Below are positions 1 to 6,563 of a DNA stretch of 9,277 nt, piece after piece. The notes beneath the pieces were generated by a model. It saw nothing but the letters and a program-made list of their open reading frames with translations. It did no database searches and was not told the origin of the DNA. The position numbers and the translations under genes were made by a program. The DNA comes from Candidatus Curtissbacteria bacterium RIFCSPHIGHO2_12_FULL_41_17 (GTDB lineage Bacteria; Patescibacteriota; Microgenomatia; Curtissbacterales; GWA2-41-24): NCBI GenBank assembly GCA_001774945.1, contig MFBL01000008.1:1-9277 (forward strand), read 5' to 3'. Within the stretch, counting starts at the first letter, position 1; every line of letters begins with the position of its first letter.

Positions 1-587
1 AAGCTGGTAAATTTTGCCTCTGTCAATAGTTCGAAATCTTCAGCTCTGGCGATATCGTAATATAGAATTTTCATCCTGAGACCACTGTAGGCAATTTGAC
101 CGACAAAGACCCCGATTTTTCCAAGACCAATTATTCCGATGGTTTTGCCCCATATTTGTGAAGATAAAAACGACATAGGATCCCATTTTTGATACTTGCC
201 TAGTCTGACGAATTTGTCGGCTTCGATTAATTTTTTGCTTGCTGCAAAAATTAAAAGAAATGTGTGTTCTGCTACGGATTCGCTGGCCACGCCCGGAGTA
301 TTCGTTACAATAATGCCTTTTCTTTTAGCATCCAAAACATCAATGTTGTCATAACCTACAGCGTAATTGGCAATCACTTTTAAATTAGAAGAAGCCGATT
401 TTAATATATCCATATCGATTTTATCAGTCATCATTATTAAGACAGCATTGTATCGGTAAAAGACGTTTTTTAGCTGGTCTTTAGTTAAGTATTTGCCTGA
501 ATTATTAGTTTCTACTGTAAACCCTTTTTGTTTTAAAAGATTGATTCCTATCTGGGGGATTTGGCTTGTTATATAAACGCTGGGCAT
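1..587 (-). CDS. D-isomer-specific 2-hydroxyacid dehydrogenase, partial (C-terminal part beyond window)
   Basis: The frame is open from an ATG at 587 to the window edge, giving 195 residues of a protein that is usually about 310-330. It aligns with the NAD-dependent D-2-hydroxyacid dehydrogenase family (glyoxylate/hydroxypyruvate reductase, phosphoglycerate dehydrogenase, D-lactate dehydrogenase). Visible landmarks are the catalytic-domain stretch NYAVGYDNID (74-83), TNTPGVASESVAEHTFLL (95-112), and the Rossmann motif GLGKIG (154-159), followed about 20 residues later by YYD, whose D178 is the expected NAD ribose ligand and favours NAD over NADP. The catalytic Arg, Glu and His lie in the missing part, so activity and substrate cannot be judged. 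It starts 19 nt after the PfkB kinase stop and is the last visible gene of the minus-strand operon. No Shine-Dalgarno site is seen. The truncation is a window effect, not a broken gene. Confidence 0.93.
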   Translation of the reverse strand, partial: MPSVYITSQIPQIGINLLKQKGFTVETNNSGKYLTKDQLKNVFYRYNAVLIMMTDKIDMDILKSASSNLKVIANYAVGYDNIDVLDAKRKGIIVTNTPGVASESVAEHTFLLIFAASKKLIEADKFVRLGKYQKWDPMSFLSSQIWGKTIGIIGLGKIGVFVGQIAYSGLRMKILYYDIARAEDFELLTEAKFTS

Positions 588-606
588 TGTCTATATTGTA
601 TGCAAT

Positions 607-1593
607 TCAGAAGGGAGTTGCTACTAAGTTAGAAGCCGCCTTAAGATAATTCTCAAGCTCATTTTTTCTAAGAAGACCTTTTTGGGGACCAATTCTGCCG
701 ATAACTTTACTAGCATTTATTGTTCCCCAGACCATTGCTGTTTCAAGCGGATATCCTAAAATTAAAGCTGTCAAAAGGCCGCTCGAATATGCATCACCGG
801 CACCGGTTTTCTCAACTAACTGAGTCGGGAAGATACCTATTCTTAAATTTCTTTGGCCGTCCGTTGCGTATGACCCTTCAGCTCCGTCTGTTATGATAAT
901 GGTTTTTGGTCCAAGAAGCAGCAGTTTTGCAAGCAGAGTTTTTGCCTCGACAGCCTCCTTTATATTTAGGATTTTTTTTGCTTCTTCCAAATTAACGATT
1001 AAAAGTTCGCTTCTTTCCAAAATTTTAGGATAGAGTTTGACATCTGCTTTTAACTGATAGGTACCTGGAGCAAATGCCAGCTTAGCATGGGATTTGTCAA
1101 GATAATGGCATATTTCATCTGTGATATTAGAGTTAGTAAAACTTTCTGCCATCGAAGTTAGGTAAATCCAGGATGAGTTAGAAAGTTGCGGCAGGGAATA
1201 AGACCACGGCTGGTGATAAACAAATATTGTACGTTCACCCTGAAAAGTTAGAACAACCGAAAGATTTGATTCTTTATTTTGGTGAACTTTGACAAATTCG
1301 GTGGAAACACCGCTTTCTTCAAAAACTTTTTTAATTAACGATCCGGCCTGGTCAACTCCCAAGTTTGTATAAATAGCGGTCTTTAAGCCCATAACCGCGC
1401 AGCCAACTGCAACATTCGCGGCGTTTCCGGCTACTTCATGACCAATGCTATCAACCGGAATTTTGTCTCCATAAGAAATGCAAATCTTACAGTCTTCGTG
1501 GTTAATGTCACATTCGACGGTCGCATCATGAATTTTGATAAAAGTGTCGATTGTCGAGTCTCCAATGGTTATAATGTCAAACTTATTCTCCAT
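607..1593 (-). CDS. PfkB-family carbohydrate/nucleoside kinase
   Basis: A 328-residue ribokinase-fold kinase that transfers phosphate from ATP to a sugar or nucleoside. The second PfkB signature is clear: EKTGAGDAYSSG at 261-272, with D267 as the catalytic base in the GAGD anion hole. N-terminal substrate-site residues appear in GDSTID (11-16), and the first signature region is AGNAANVAVG (55-64). The open frame extends to 1689, but the extra 32 residues would overlap the LOG gene and look unlike the family, so the ATG at 1593 (MENKFDIITIGD) is chosen; it leaves a 28-nt gap after LOG. An insertion before the GNAAN motif carries C28, C35 and C38 (C-x6-C-x2-C), which is not typical of ribokinase. 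Substrate is unknown: ribose, fructose, adenosine or another nucleoside are all possible. The neighbouring LOG and epimerase-like genes make a pentose or nucleoside plausible, but that is inference. Confidence 0.93.
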   Translation of the reverse strand: MENKFDIITIGDSTIDTFIKIHDATVECDINHEDCKICISYGDKIPVDSIGHEVAGNAANVAVGCAVMGLKTAIYTNLGVDQAGSLIKKVFEESGVSTEFVKVHQNKESNLSVVLTFQGERTIFVYHQPWSYSLPQLSNSSWIYLTSMAESFTNSNITDEICHYLDKSHAKLAFAPGTYQLKADVKLYPKILERSELLIVNLEEAKKILNIKEAVEAKTLLAKLLLLGPKTIIITDGAEGSYATDGQRNLRIGIFPTQLVEKTGAGDAYSSGLLTALILGYPLETAMVWGTINASKVIGRIGPQKGLLRKNELENYLKAASNLVATPF

Positions 1594-1621
1594 ATAAAAA
1601 GTCAGGTTAATTTTAAGTGTG

Positions 1622-2221
1622 TCATATCGAAAATCCCGGACTTTGATGGTTATGCGCGAGCTGGTCAATTTTTGTCTGGAATTCCTCAATTGCTACTAGC
1701 GCGTCTTGCGGTTTATTGATAATTTTAAAAACCTGTCTTTCTTCCGGCCTTATGTACATCCCTCGAGTGAAAGCAAAAATTATTTCCTGCCAGAAATCTC
1801 CATAGAGAATTAAAGGCTTGTGATGTCCAAAATATAATCTTGCTAAACCCCAAGCCATTCCGAATTCGGAAATTGTTCCCGTTCCCCCATTAAAAATAAT
1901 GAATACATGTCCTATTTGCAAAAGCTTTAGTGTCCTTTCTAAATAATTGTCTACAACAATCAGCTCATCAACAGTGTTGGTTTCGTCCCTGCCTTCAAAC
2001 ATTGGGATATCTTTTGGGAAAAAGGTGATGCCAATTGCCTTCCCTCCAGCGCTTTTGGCACCCAGAGTAGATGCTTTCATTACCCCAGGCCCGCCGCCGT
2101 TGACAATGGTATAGCCTTTTTGTGCACAAAGTCTGGCTATTTCAAATGCAGCTTTAAAAGGATCATCCGCTTCTTTAGCATCGGCATAACCTAAAAAGGT
2201 TACTTTTTCAATTCTGGGCAT
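1622..2221 (-). CDS. LOG-family phosphoribohydrolase (TIGR00730-like Rossmann protein)
   Basis: A 199-residue protein of the LOG/lysine-decarboxylase-like family. Characterised members hydrolyse nucleoside 5'-monophosphates to a base and ribose 5-phosphate, and in plants activate cytokinin nucleotides. The two hallmark motifs are present: GGGPGVM (42-48) and NGGTGTISE (111-119). R96 in YLERTLKL and E119 in GTISE fit the catalytic Arg and Glu of the family. The usual PGG start of the second motif is NGG here (N111). Length is normal for the family. The gene begins 8 nt after the epimerase-like gene and ends 28 nt before the kinase, so it is almost certainly co-transcribed with them. In a bacterium the likely role is nucleotide salvage or housecleaning rather than hormone making. 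No Shine-Dalgarno site precedes the ATG. Confidence 0.92.
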   Translation of the reverse strand: MPRIEKVTFLGYADAKEADDPFKAAFEIARLCAQKGYTIVNGGGPGVMKASTLGAKSAGGKAIGITFFPKDIPMFEGRDETNTVDELIVVDNYLERTLKLLQIGHVFIIFNGGTGTISEFGMAWGLARLYFGHHKPLILYGDFWQEIIFAFTRGMYIRPEERQVFKIINKPQDALVAIEEFQTKIDQLAHNHQSPGFSI

Positions 2222-2229
2222 TAACTTAA

Positions 2230-2874
2230 TTATGTGGTTTTGGAAGCAAGCTTAGCAAGTTTTTCGTATGCTACAAAAAAATCCGGTGCATTAAAAATTG
2301 CCGAAGTAGAGACCAAAAAATCAGCTCCTGCACGTACAAGCTTTGGGGCGGTTTCAAAATTAACACCTATATCTACCTCAACGGGAAGTGTCGGGTCAAG
2401 TTTCTTAATTTCACCAATTCGATCATAAGTTTCTTCTTTCAAGGTCTGACCACTAGGCCCAGGGCTGTTAGCCAGAAACTGCATGTAGTCAATATCATCC
2501 AATAAAGGAATAAGAGCCGAAACGGCAGTTTCGGGATTTAGTGATATTCCGACAATCTTATCGTGCGACTTGACCCGATATATGATTTCTCGATGATTAT
2601 TTTTACATTCAAAAGGAAACAAAATTCGGGAAACAAACGGAAGTATTACTAGTTTATCAACGTGAGGTAAGGGATGAAAAACCATCAGTTGAATTTCAAG
2701 ATTTTTTGAAGAGGGAAATTTTGCGATAGTTTCCGGACCAAGTGTTTCTTTTGGAGTAAATTTTCCATCACCAATGTCTATTTGAATTAGATCAGCAACA
2801 TGCTCGGCAAGTCGCAACTTTTTCTCATATTCACCTTCATCTGTTGTGTTTATTCCGGGAATAATAATAGCCAT
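2230..2874 (-). CDS. Ribulose-phosphate 3-epimerase-like TIM barrel with altered metal site
   Basis: A 214-residue protein matching the full length of ribulose-phosphate 3-epimerase (Rpe), which interconverts ribulose 5-phosphate and xylulose 5-phosphate. Conserved blocks run in order: LIQIDIGDGKFTPKETLGP (29-47), IQLMVFHP (61-68), VGISLNPETAV (108-118), NSPGPSGQ (136-143), VEVDIGVNFETAP (165-177) and the phosphate-binding end GADFLVSTSAIF (183-194). The metal ligands of true Rpe are His, Asp, His, Asp. Both aspartates remain (D33, D168), but both histidines are glutamines (Q31 and Q62). The N-terminal Pro-Ser motif is Pro-Gly here (PGINT) and the NPGFGGQ loop is altered. It is clearly homologous to Rpe, but epimerase activity should not be assumed; another phosphosugar reaction of the ribulose-phosphate-binding barrel superfamily is possible. 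It sits 21 nt after the nuclease gene and 8 nt before LOG. Confidence 0.88.
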   Translation of the reverse strand: MAIIIPGINTTDEGEYEKKLRLAEHVADLIQIDIGDGKFTPKETLGPETIAKFPSSKNLEIQLMVFHPLPHVDKLVILPFVSRILFPFECKNNHREIIYRVKSHDKIVGISLNPETAVSALIPLLDDIDYMQFLANSPGPSGQTLKEETYDRIGEIKKLDPTLPVEVDIGVNFETAPKLVRAGADFLVSTSAIFNAPDFFVAYEKLAKLASKTT

Positions 2875-2895
2875 TCTTATTTTATGTGGCTTATC

Positions 2896-4239
2896 TCATA
2901 TAACATAACTTTCTCCCATCTGAGGAATTTCCGAAAATATGCCTAATTCCATTTTAATCTTTTTAGCTAAAGCAAGTTGTTGGTCGCTTTCTCCGTGAAC
3001 TAAAAATATCTTTTTTAGTCCCGAGATATTATTAAGCCAGTTTATTATTTGAATGGAGTCGGCATGTGCGCTATATGAACCGATAGCCTCTATTTTTGCA
3101 CCAACTGAGAGATTTCTTCCTAAAACTCTTATTTTGTGCTCTCCGTCTAAAAGTTTTCTTCCAAGTGTACCAAAAGCCTGATAGCCGATTACCAAAAGGG
3201 TGTTCTTTTGATCACCAATATAATCGATTAAGTGGAAAAGGATTCTGCCTCCATTCATCATTCCGGAGCCGGCAATAACAACTTTGGGATTGCTATGTTC
3301 TCTTATTGATTTTGACTGATCAACAGTTGTAGTCATTTTGACCAAATCTTTGCCGAAGAAATCAGAATCTTTATGCTCTCTTCTTACAACATTATTTAAA
3401 TATTCGGGATATTTTTCAAAAACGCGAGTTACTTTTTCTGCCAAAGGACTATCTAGATAAAATTGAGGTTTCTCGCAATTCTCTACAGTACAAAAATGGT
3501 CGATGTCATGCAAGAGCTCCTGCGTTCTTTCGATAGCAAAAGTTGGGATCATCAAAACCCCTTTGTTTTTGATTGTAGAATTTAAGATAGTGGCAAGTTT
3601 TTTAAATCTTTGGGTTGCATCTTCATGGATTTGGCCCCCATAGGTGCTTTCACAAATAACATAATCAGCAAATGTAATATTTTCTGGAGGATCCAAAAGT
3701 TGGGATGGGGTATTGCCTAGGTCACTGGTATAAACCAGCTTTTTATTTTCCGCCTCGATTATACAAACTGCAGAGCCCAGTATGTGACCGGCATTTTCAA
3801 AAGTTAAACTAACCCCTTGTACGATTTCCAGCTTTTCGTTATAAGAAATTGTGGTAAATAAATTCATTACTTCTTCTATCTCTTTTTTGGTATACAGCGG
3901 AGCGTGGTTATCTCTTTGCGATTCCTCCCTCATTAATTTTTCATTATCCTCGCAAACCAGATAGGTTAATTCTTTAGTAGGAGCAGTTGAATATATTTTT
4001 CCACTAAAACCGTCCCGAACTAATTTTGGTAATCTCCCGACGTGATCCAAATGAGCGTGGCATAAGACAACAGCGTCAATAGTACTAGGTATATAGGCAA
4101 ACGGAGAGTAATTTCTTTCTTCTGCAAATTTATATCCTTGAAAAAAGCCGCAATCTAGAAGAATTTTCGCTTTATCAGTTTCGAGGAGAATGTTAGACCC
4201 GGTTACTTCACGGCAAGCACCATGAAAGGACAGTAGCAT
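2896..4239 (-). CDS. Beta-CASP metallo-beta-lactamase RNA-processing nuclease (CPSF73-like)
   Basis: A 447-residue cytoplasmic protein with the full architecture of prokaryotic CPSF73-like beta-CASP nucleases, which cleave or trim RNA with two zinc ions. Metallo-beta-lactamase motifs are HAHLDH (61-66), H152 in GHILGS and D173 in YTSDLG. Beta-CASP landmarks follow: E197 in CESTYGG (motif A), the segment AGSGMMNGGR (323-332), H392 in SYSAHAD (motif B) and H415 in FLVHGE (motif C). All expected catalytic residues are present and the length is typical, so the enzyme looks intact. There is no KH domain, unlike the archaeal aCPSF1 type. The 72-nt gap upstream is the largest in the operon and holds a tandem repeat and a possible promoter. 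The preceding sequence has no clear Shine-Dalgarno site. Likely role is RNA maturation or decay; the exact substrate cannot be read from the sequence. Confidence 0.95.
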   Translation of the reverse strand: MLLSFHGACREVTGSNILLETDKAKILLDCGFFQGYKFAEERNYSPFAYIPSTIDAVVLCHAHLDHVGRLPKLVRDGFSGKIYSTAPTKELTYLVCEDNEKLMREESQRDNHAPLYTKKEIEEVMNLFTTISYNEKLEIVQGVSLTFENAGHILGSAVCIIEAENKKLVYTSDLGNTPSQLLDPPENITFADYVICESTYGGQIHEDATQRFKKLATILNSTIKNKGVLMIPTFAIERTQELLHDIDHFCTVENCEKPQFYLDSPLAEKVTRVFEKYPEYLNNVVRREHKDSDFFGKDLVKMTTTVDQSKSIREHSNPKVVIAGSGMMNGGRILFHLIDYIGDQKNTLLVIGYQAFGTLGRKLLDGEHKIRVLGRNLSVGAKIEAIGSYSAHADSIQIINWLNNISGLKKIFLVHGESDQQLALAKKIKMELGIFSEIPQMGESYVI

Positions 4240-4245
4240 TACTTT

Positions 4246-4274
4246 AGTATCAGCTATCTCGTAAAAGGTAGCAA
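4246..4274 (-). promoter_or_regulatory. Possible internal promoter before the beta-CASP nuclease
   Basis: On the minus strand TTGCTA (4269-4274) and GATACT (4246-4251) are separated by 17 bp. Neither box is close to consensus. The -10 box lies six nt from the nuclease ATG, so a start at the usual distance would fall on or next to the ATG, implying a leaderless mRNA. This is weak evidence, supported only by spacing and by its location in the largest gap of the operon. Confidence 0.3.
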
Positions 4275-4291
4275 GTTGTACAGGAATAATC

Positions 4292-4319
4292 TATTAACTA
4301 TTAACTATTAACTATGAAC
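4292..4319. repeat. Tandem repeat, 4 x 7 bp (TATTAAC)
   Basis: Three exact copies of TATTAAC (4292-4298, 4299-4305, 4306-4312) are followed by one variant, TATGAAC (4313-4319). On the minus strand the repeat begins in the last codons of the glutaredoxin gene and runs past its TAG stop. Each unit contributes a TAG, and because 7 is not a multiple of 3 the copies place stop codons in all three frames. Confidence 0.9.
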
Positions 4320-4566
4320 TTATCCGAAGTGCCGCCTCAATCTTCGGTCTGTCAAATCCAAGGATAAATACTTTTTGACCATCTTCTTTTTCAATTACCG
4401 TAAATGGTACGCCCATCTGGCCGGAGAGGGCAATCATTTTCTGCGCTTCTTCAGAGTTTTGATCGACAAGTATTTCGTCAAATTGCAAATTTCTGGAATT
4501 TAAGTAATCCTTTTCCATTTTGCAAAATGGGCATGTAGTCGTTGTGTAAATTGTAACTTTAGCCAT
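4312..4566 (-). CDS. Glutaredoxin-like thiol oxidoreductase (YruB/NrdH type)
   Basis: An 84-residue single-domain glutaredoxin. The redox centre is TTTTCPFCKMEKDYL with cysteines C12 and C15. The cis-proline is P54 in MGVPFTVI, and the C-terminal ILGFDRPKIEAAL (68-80) matches the thiol-partner binding face of the small glutaredoxin/NrdH group. No signal peptide or membrane segment is seen, so it acts in the cytoplasm, reducing disulfides or feeding electrons to a reductase. Which thiol reduces it cannot be told; NrdH-like members are often reduced by thioredoxin reductase. It follows the small CxxC protein by 10 nt. Its last codons lie in the tandem repeat. It belongs to the minus-strand operon, back to back with the Dsb pair. 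Confidence 0.93.
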   Translation of the reverse strand: MAKVTIYTTTTCPFCKMEKDYLNSRNLQFDEILVDQNSEEAQKMIALSGQMGVPFTVIEKEDGQKVFILGFDRPKIEAALRISS

Positions 4567-4576
4567 GTTATTTACT

Positions 4577-4858
4577 TTATTCTAGCTCATTTCCGTCGGA
4601 ATGATTAGATCTCTCCACACTTTTCTGCCTGGCTGTTCTCCAAGGTTGCCCAGGTTTAGGATCGTCAGTTTCCCAAATATGAATGCTTGCGCTGTTGTTA
4701 AATTCTCTTTCCTCACCACATAACTTGCAAGTGCCTATAGAAGTTGCTCCTTTGGGACTTGCAATAGTCCAGTGGTGAGCGGTAGAGCCCTCTGAATTTA
4801 CCGGATGAGGGGTTTTCTCGGAAGGAGTAGCGCTTTGTGTTCTGATTATTTCTTGCAT
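4577..4858 (-). CDS. Small hypothetical protein with a CKLCGEEREF motif
   Basis: A 93-residue polar protein without signal peptide or membrane segment. The only ordered-looking part is residues 28-54, where HHW is followed by a short linker and GTCKLCGEEREFNN. C44 and C47 form a CxxC knuckle, with H28 and H29 as possible further ligands. I recall similar short segments (W-x-I-x-x-P-x-G ... G-x-C-K-x-C-G-x-x-R-x-F) in small uncharacterised proteins of Chloroflexi, CPR bacteria and some phages, but not a known function. A lone zinc knuckle or a redox CxxC are both possible. The tails (1-25 and 62-93) look disordered. It is the first gene of the operon, about 30 nt downstream of the predicted transcription start. 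No Shine-Dalgarno site is visible. Confidence 0.75.
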   Translation of the reverse strand: MQEIIRTQSATPSEKTPHPVNSEGSTAHHWTIASPKGATSIGTCKLCGEEREFNNSASIHIWETDDPKPGQPWRTARQKSVERSNHSDGNELE

Positions 4859-4894
4859 TGTTATTTATAGAACAGCTGCCAAATATCAGTAAGC

Positions 4895-4923
4895 ATTCTA
4901 AAGAAATTTGTGAAAATTTTCAA
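4895..4923 (-). promoter_or_regulatory. Sigma70-type promoter of the minus-strand operon
   Basis: On the minus strand TTGAAA (4918-4923) and TAGAAT (4895-4900) are spaced by exactly 17 bp. Each box matches the consensus at five of six positions. Transcription would start near 4888, leaving a leader of about 30 nt before the first gene at 4858. This is one of the best promoter matches in the window and sits where an operon promoter is expected. Confidence 0.7.
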
Positions 4924-4958
4924 GCAATTTTATCACCTAATTTAATAATATTTGCAAA

Positions 4959-4964
4959 TATAGT
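4959..4964 (+). promoter_or_regulatory. Possible -10 element for dsbBA
   Basis: TATAGT lies 39 nt before the dsbB start in the divergent AT-rich gap (4859-5003). It matches the -10 consensus at five of six positions, but no convincing -35 box is found 16-18 bp upstream, so the assignment is weak. Confidence 0.22.
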
Positions 4965-5003
4965 AATTTTAGCTTTAAAATTACAGAAATCGTTAAGATC
5001 CAT

Positions 5004-5438
5004 ATGAGTTTTATTAAGGTTATTAAAAAATACGCGCTTTATATCGCCTTTATTCAGGCTTGGGTGGCAACACTCGGCAGTCTATATTTTTCGGAAATCA
5101 AGCATTTGGAGCCTTGTGTGCTATGTTGGTATCAGCGGATTTTAATGTTTCCTATAGCAATTATTTTAGCAGTGGCAATTATTAGAAAAGATAAAAATGT
5201 CGCTTACTACGTCTTACCGTTGTCAATTTTGGGGGCGCTTGTCGCTTTTTATCAATATTTACTGCAGATGACTCCGCTTTCAGGGGTAAATCCAATTTCC
5301 TGTAGTTCGCTCGAACCTTGTAGCGCTATCCAGGTTTTATATCTCGGTTTTATAACCATTCCATTCCTTTCTATGAGTGCCTTTATTATAATTGGACTTA
5401 TAATGCTCATTTTGGTAAAATACGATCCTAAAAAATGA
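5004..5438 (+). CDS. dsbB: DsbB/BdbC-family disulfide oxidoreductase, quinone-linked
   Basis: A 144-residue integral membrane protein with four predicted helices (about 10-30, 44-61, 67-88 and 112-138). It has both cysteine pairs of the family: C38 and C41 in EPCVLCWYQR and C100 and C106 in ISCSSLEPC. R45 after the first pair corresponds to the conserved quinone-site arginine. Such proteins reoxidise a DsbA-type partner outside the membrane and pass electrons to quinone. The length fits the short BdbC-like branch. The partner dsbA follows directly, with the TGA stop and ATG start overlapping by 4 nt (ATGA), so translation is probably coupled. No Shine-Dalgarno site is seen before the ATG. The divergent neighbour on the other side is the minus-strand operon with a cytoplasmic glutaredoxin. 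Confidence 0.95.
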   Translation: MSFIKVIKKYALYIAFIQAWVATLGSLYFSEIKHLEPCVLCWYQRILMFPIAIILAVAIIRKDKNVAYYVLPLSILGALVAFYQYLLQMTPLSGVNPISCSSLEPCSAIQVLYLGFITIPFLSMSAFIIIGLIMLILVKYDPKK

Positions 5439-6076
5439 ATACCAATACGAAGTTTTTTATTGGAATTGGTTTAGCGACGATATTGCTAGTCGTAGCTGGC
5501 GTATTTCTTTTGAACCGAAGCACCGGCCAGAAAAGCGAGGTGGAAGGGGTTGCAGATCAAGCAGTTCTGTCTGCAAATACCAGACATGCCATCGGAGATT
5601 CAAATGCTTCCGTTAAAATAGTCGAGTTCGCCGATTTCCAGTGTCCTGCCTGCAAAGCCGCCCACCCAATCATCAAAAAAGTTACAGCAGAAAATGCCGA
5701 TAAAGTCTATTTTGTTTACCGCCATTACCCACTCCCTTCACATAAAAACGGCAAAGTAGCTTCTCAGGCTGCCGAAGCAGCCGGTTTGCAGGGTAAATTT
5801 TGGGAAATGCATAACCTTCTTTACGAAAAGCAGTCAGAGTGGTCGGAAAGCAACAAGGCAAAAGAAGTTTTTGAAAGCTATGCGGCTAATCTTGGCTTAG
5901 ATACCCAAAAGTTTAAGGATGACATGGCAAGTGCCATCGGCACAGTCAACCAGGATTATGCCGATGGAAACAAAGTAGGTGTTTCTTCCACGCCTACATT
6001 TTTTATTAACGGACAAAAATATTCCGGTGTAATCCCTGAAGGAAAACTTACAGAATTAATAAACACTACCCAGTAG
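5435..6076 (+). CDS. DsbA-family thiol:disulfide oxidoreductase, membrane-anchored
   Basis: A 213-residue protein with an N-terminal membrane anchor (about 7-27, no lipobox cysteine) and an outward-facing thioredoxin-like domain of the DSBA/thioredoxin_4 type. The active site is FADFQCPACKAAHP with cysteines C70 and C73, and the cis-proline is P187 in VSSTPTFFINGQ. The helical insertion between these (about 105-165) is normal for BdbD-like proteins, and the length fits. It introduces disulfides into exported proteins and is itself reoxidised by the DsbB encoded just upstream, with a 4-nt overlap. The gene ends 42 nt before the stop of a convergent gene. I see no GC-rich hairpin with a T-run between them, so transcription may read through or end by another means. 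Confidence 0.95.
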   Translation: MNTNTKFFIGIGLATILLVVAGVFLLNRSTGQKSEVEGVADQAVLSANTRHAIGDSNASVKIVEFADFQCPACKAAHPIIKKVTAENADKVYFVYRHYPLPSHKNGKVASQAAEAAGLQGKFWEMHNLLYEKQSEWSESNKAKEVFESYAANLGLDTQKFKDDMASAIGTVNQDYADGNKVGVSSTPTFFINGQKYSGVIPEGKLTELINTTQ

Positions 6077-6118
6077 ATCCCTATAACCCAAAAATCGTGG
6101 CTCTCTTTACCCTCAAAT

Positions 6119-6541
6119 TCATTTCCTTAAGTTAAGCTTGCTGTTTATAAGATAGAGTAATTGATTGGGATTTTGTATAAGATCTAATTCAATCCAGGAA
6201 TCATAAACGTTATGTATCCTAAGAGTATTTTTCTCAGAATCAAAGAGTTCATTGTCGAGCCAAAAAAAATTTCTGTTAAAGTCTATGCCTTCTGTTTTGT
6301 CCAAATCGAAACTTGTTGGCTTAATTTGTCCAAGTAAAGAAATAATTTCAGGGGTAAGAAATTGGGATAAATACCCGATAATCTTCTTTGTTTCACCATG
6401 GTATCTCGAGGTCAGCCAGAAAACAGAATAGTTTCCCAAAATGTATTTGAGGAATTTATCCAAGTGCTGAGCAGGTAACACACCTCTTGTTAAAATTACA
6501 CCGTCAATATCTAAATAAATATTTTCTCGCAGCGCCTTCAT
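6119..6541 (-). CDS. HAD-like small phosphatase
   Basis: A 140-residue protein with the four HAD-superfamily motifs in order. Motif I is YLDIDGVIL, with D11 as nucleophile and D13 as acid/base; motif II is FWLTSRY (T44 or S45); motif III is K74 in IKPTSFD; motif IV is FFWLDNE with D96. Spacing is tight and no cap domain is visible, so it resembles compact C0-type HAD phosphatases acting on large or protein-bound substrates, but the substrate is unknown. The start at 6541 lies 22 nt after the helicase stop in the same direction, so it is probably co-transcribed with it. The sequence before the ATG holds only a weak purine run (AGAAAGTG). The stop faces the end of dsbA 42 nt away. Confidence 0.75.
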   Translation of the reverse strand: MKALRENIYLDIDGVILTRGVLPAQHLDKFLKYILGNYSVFWLTSRYHGETKKIIGYLSQFLTPEIISLLGQIKPTSFDLDKTEGIDFNRNFFWLDNELFDSEKNTLRIHNVYDSWIELDLIQNPNQLLYLINSKLNLRK

Positions 6542-6563
6542 GTTTCACTTTCTTTAAGCCCAG

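Noticed and set aside
1594..1689. Upstream extension of the PfkB frame (32 extra residues)
   Set aside because: It overlaps the LOG gene, has no family similarity, and the ATG at 1593 begins exactly at the conserved kinase N-terminus.
1438..1719. Plus-strand 93-codon frame
   Set aside because: It is antisense to the PfkB and LOG genes, which are strongly supported, and its protein shows no recognisable motif. Similar antisense frames over the helicase, nuclease and MscS-like genes were rejected for the same reason.
6077..6118. Bidirectional terminator between dsbA and the HAD-like gene
   Set aside because: No stable GC-rich hairpin or T-run was found in either direction.
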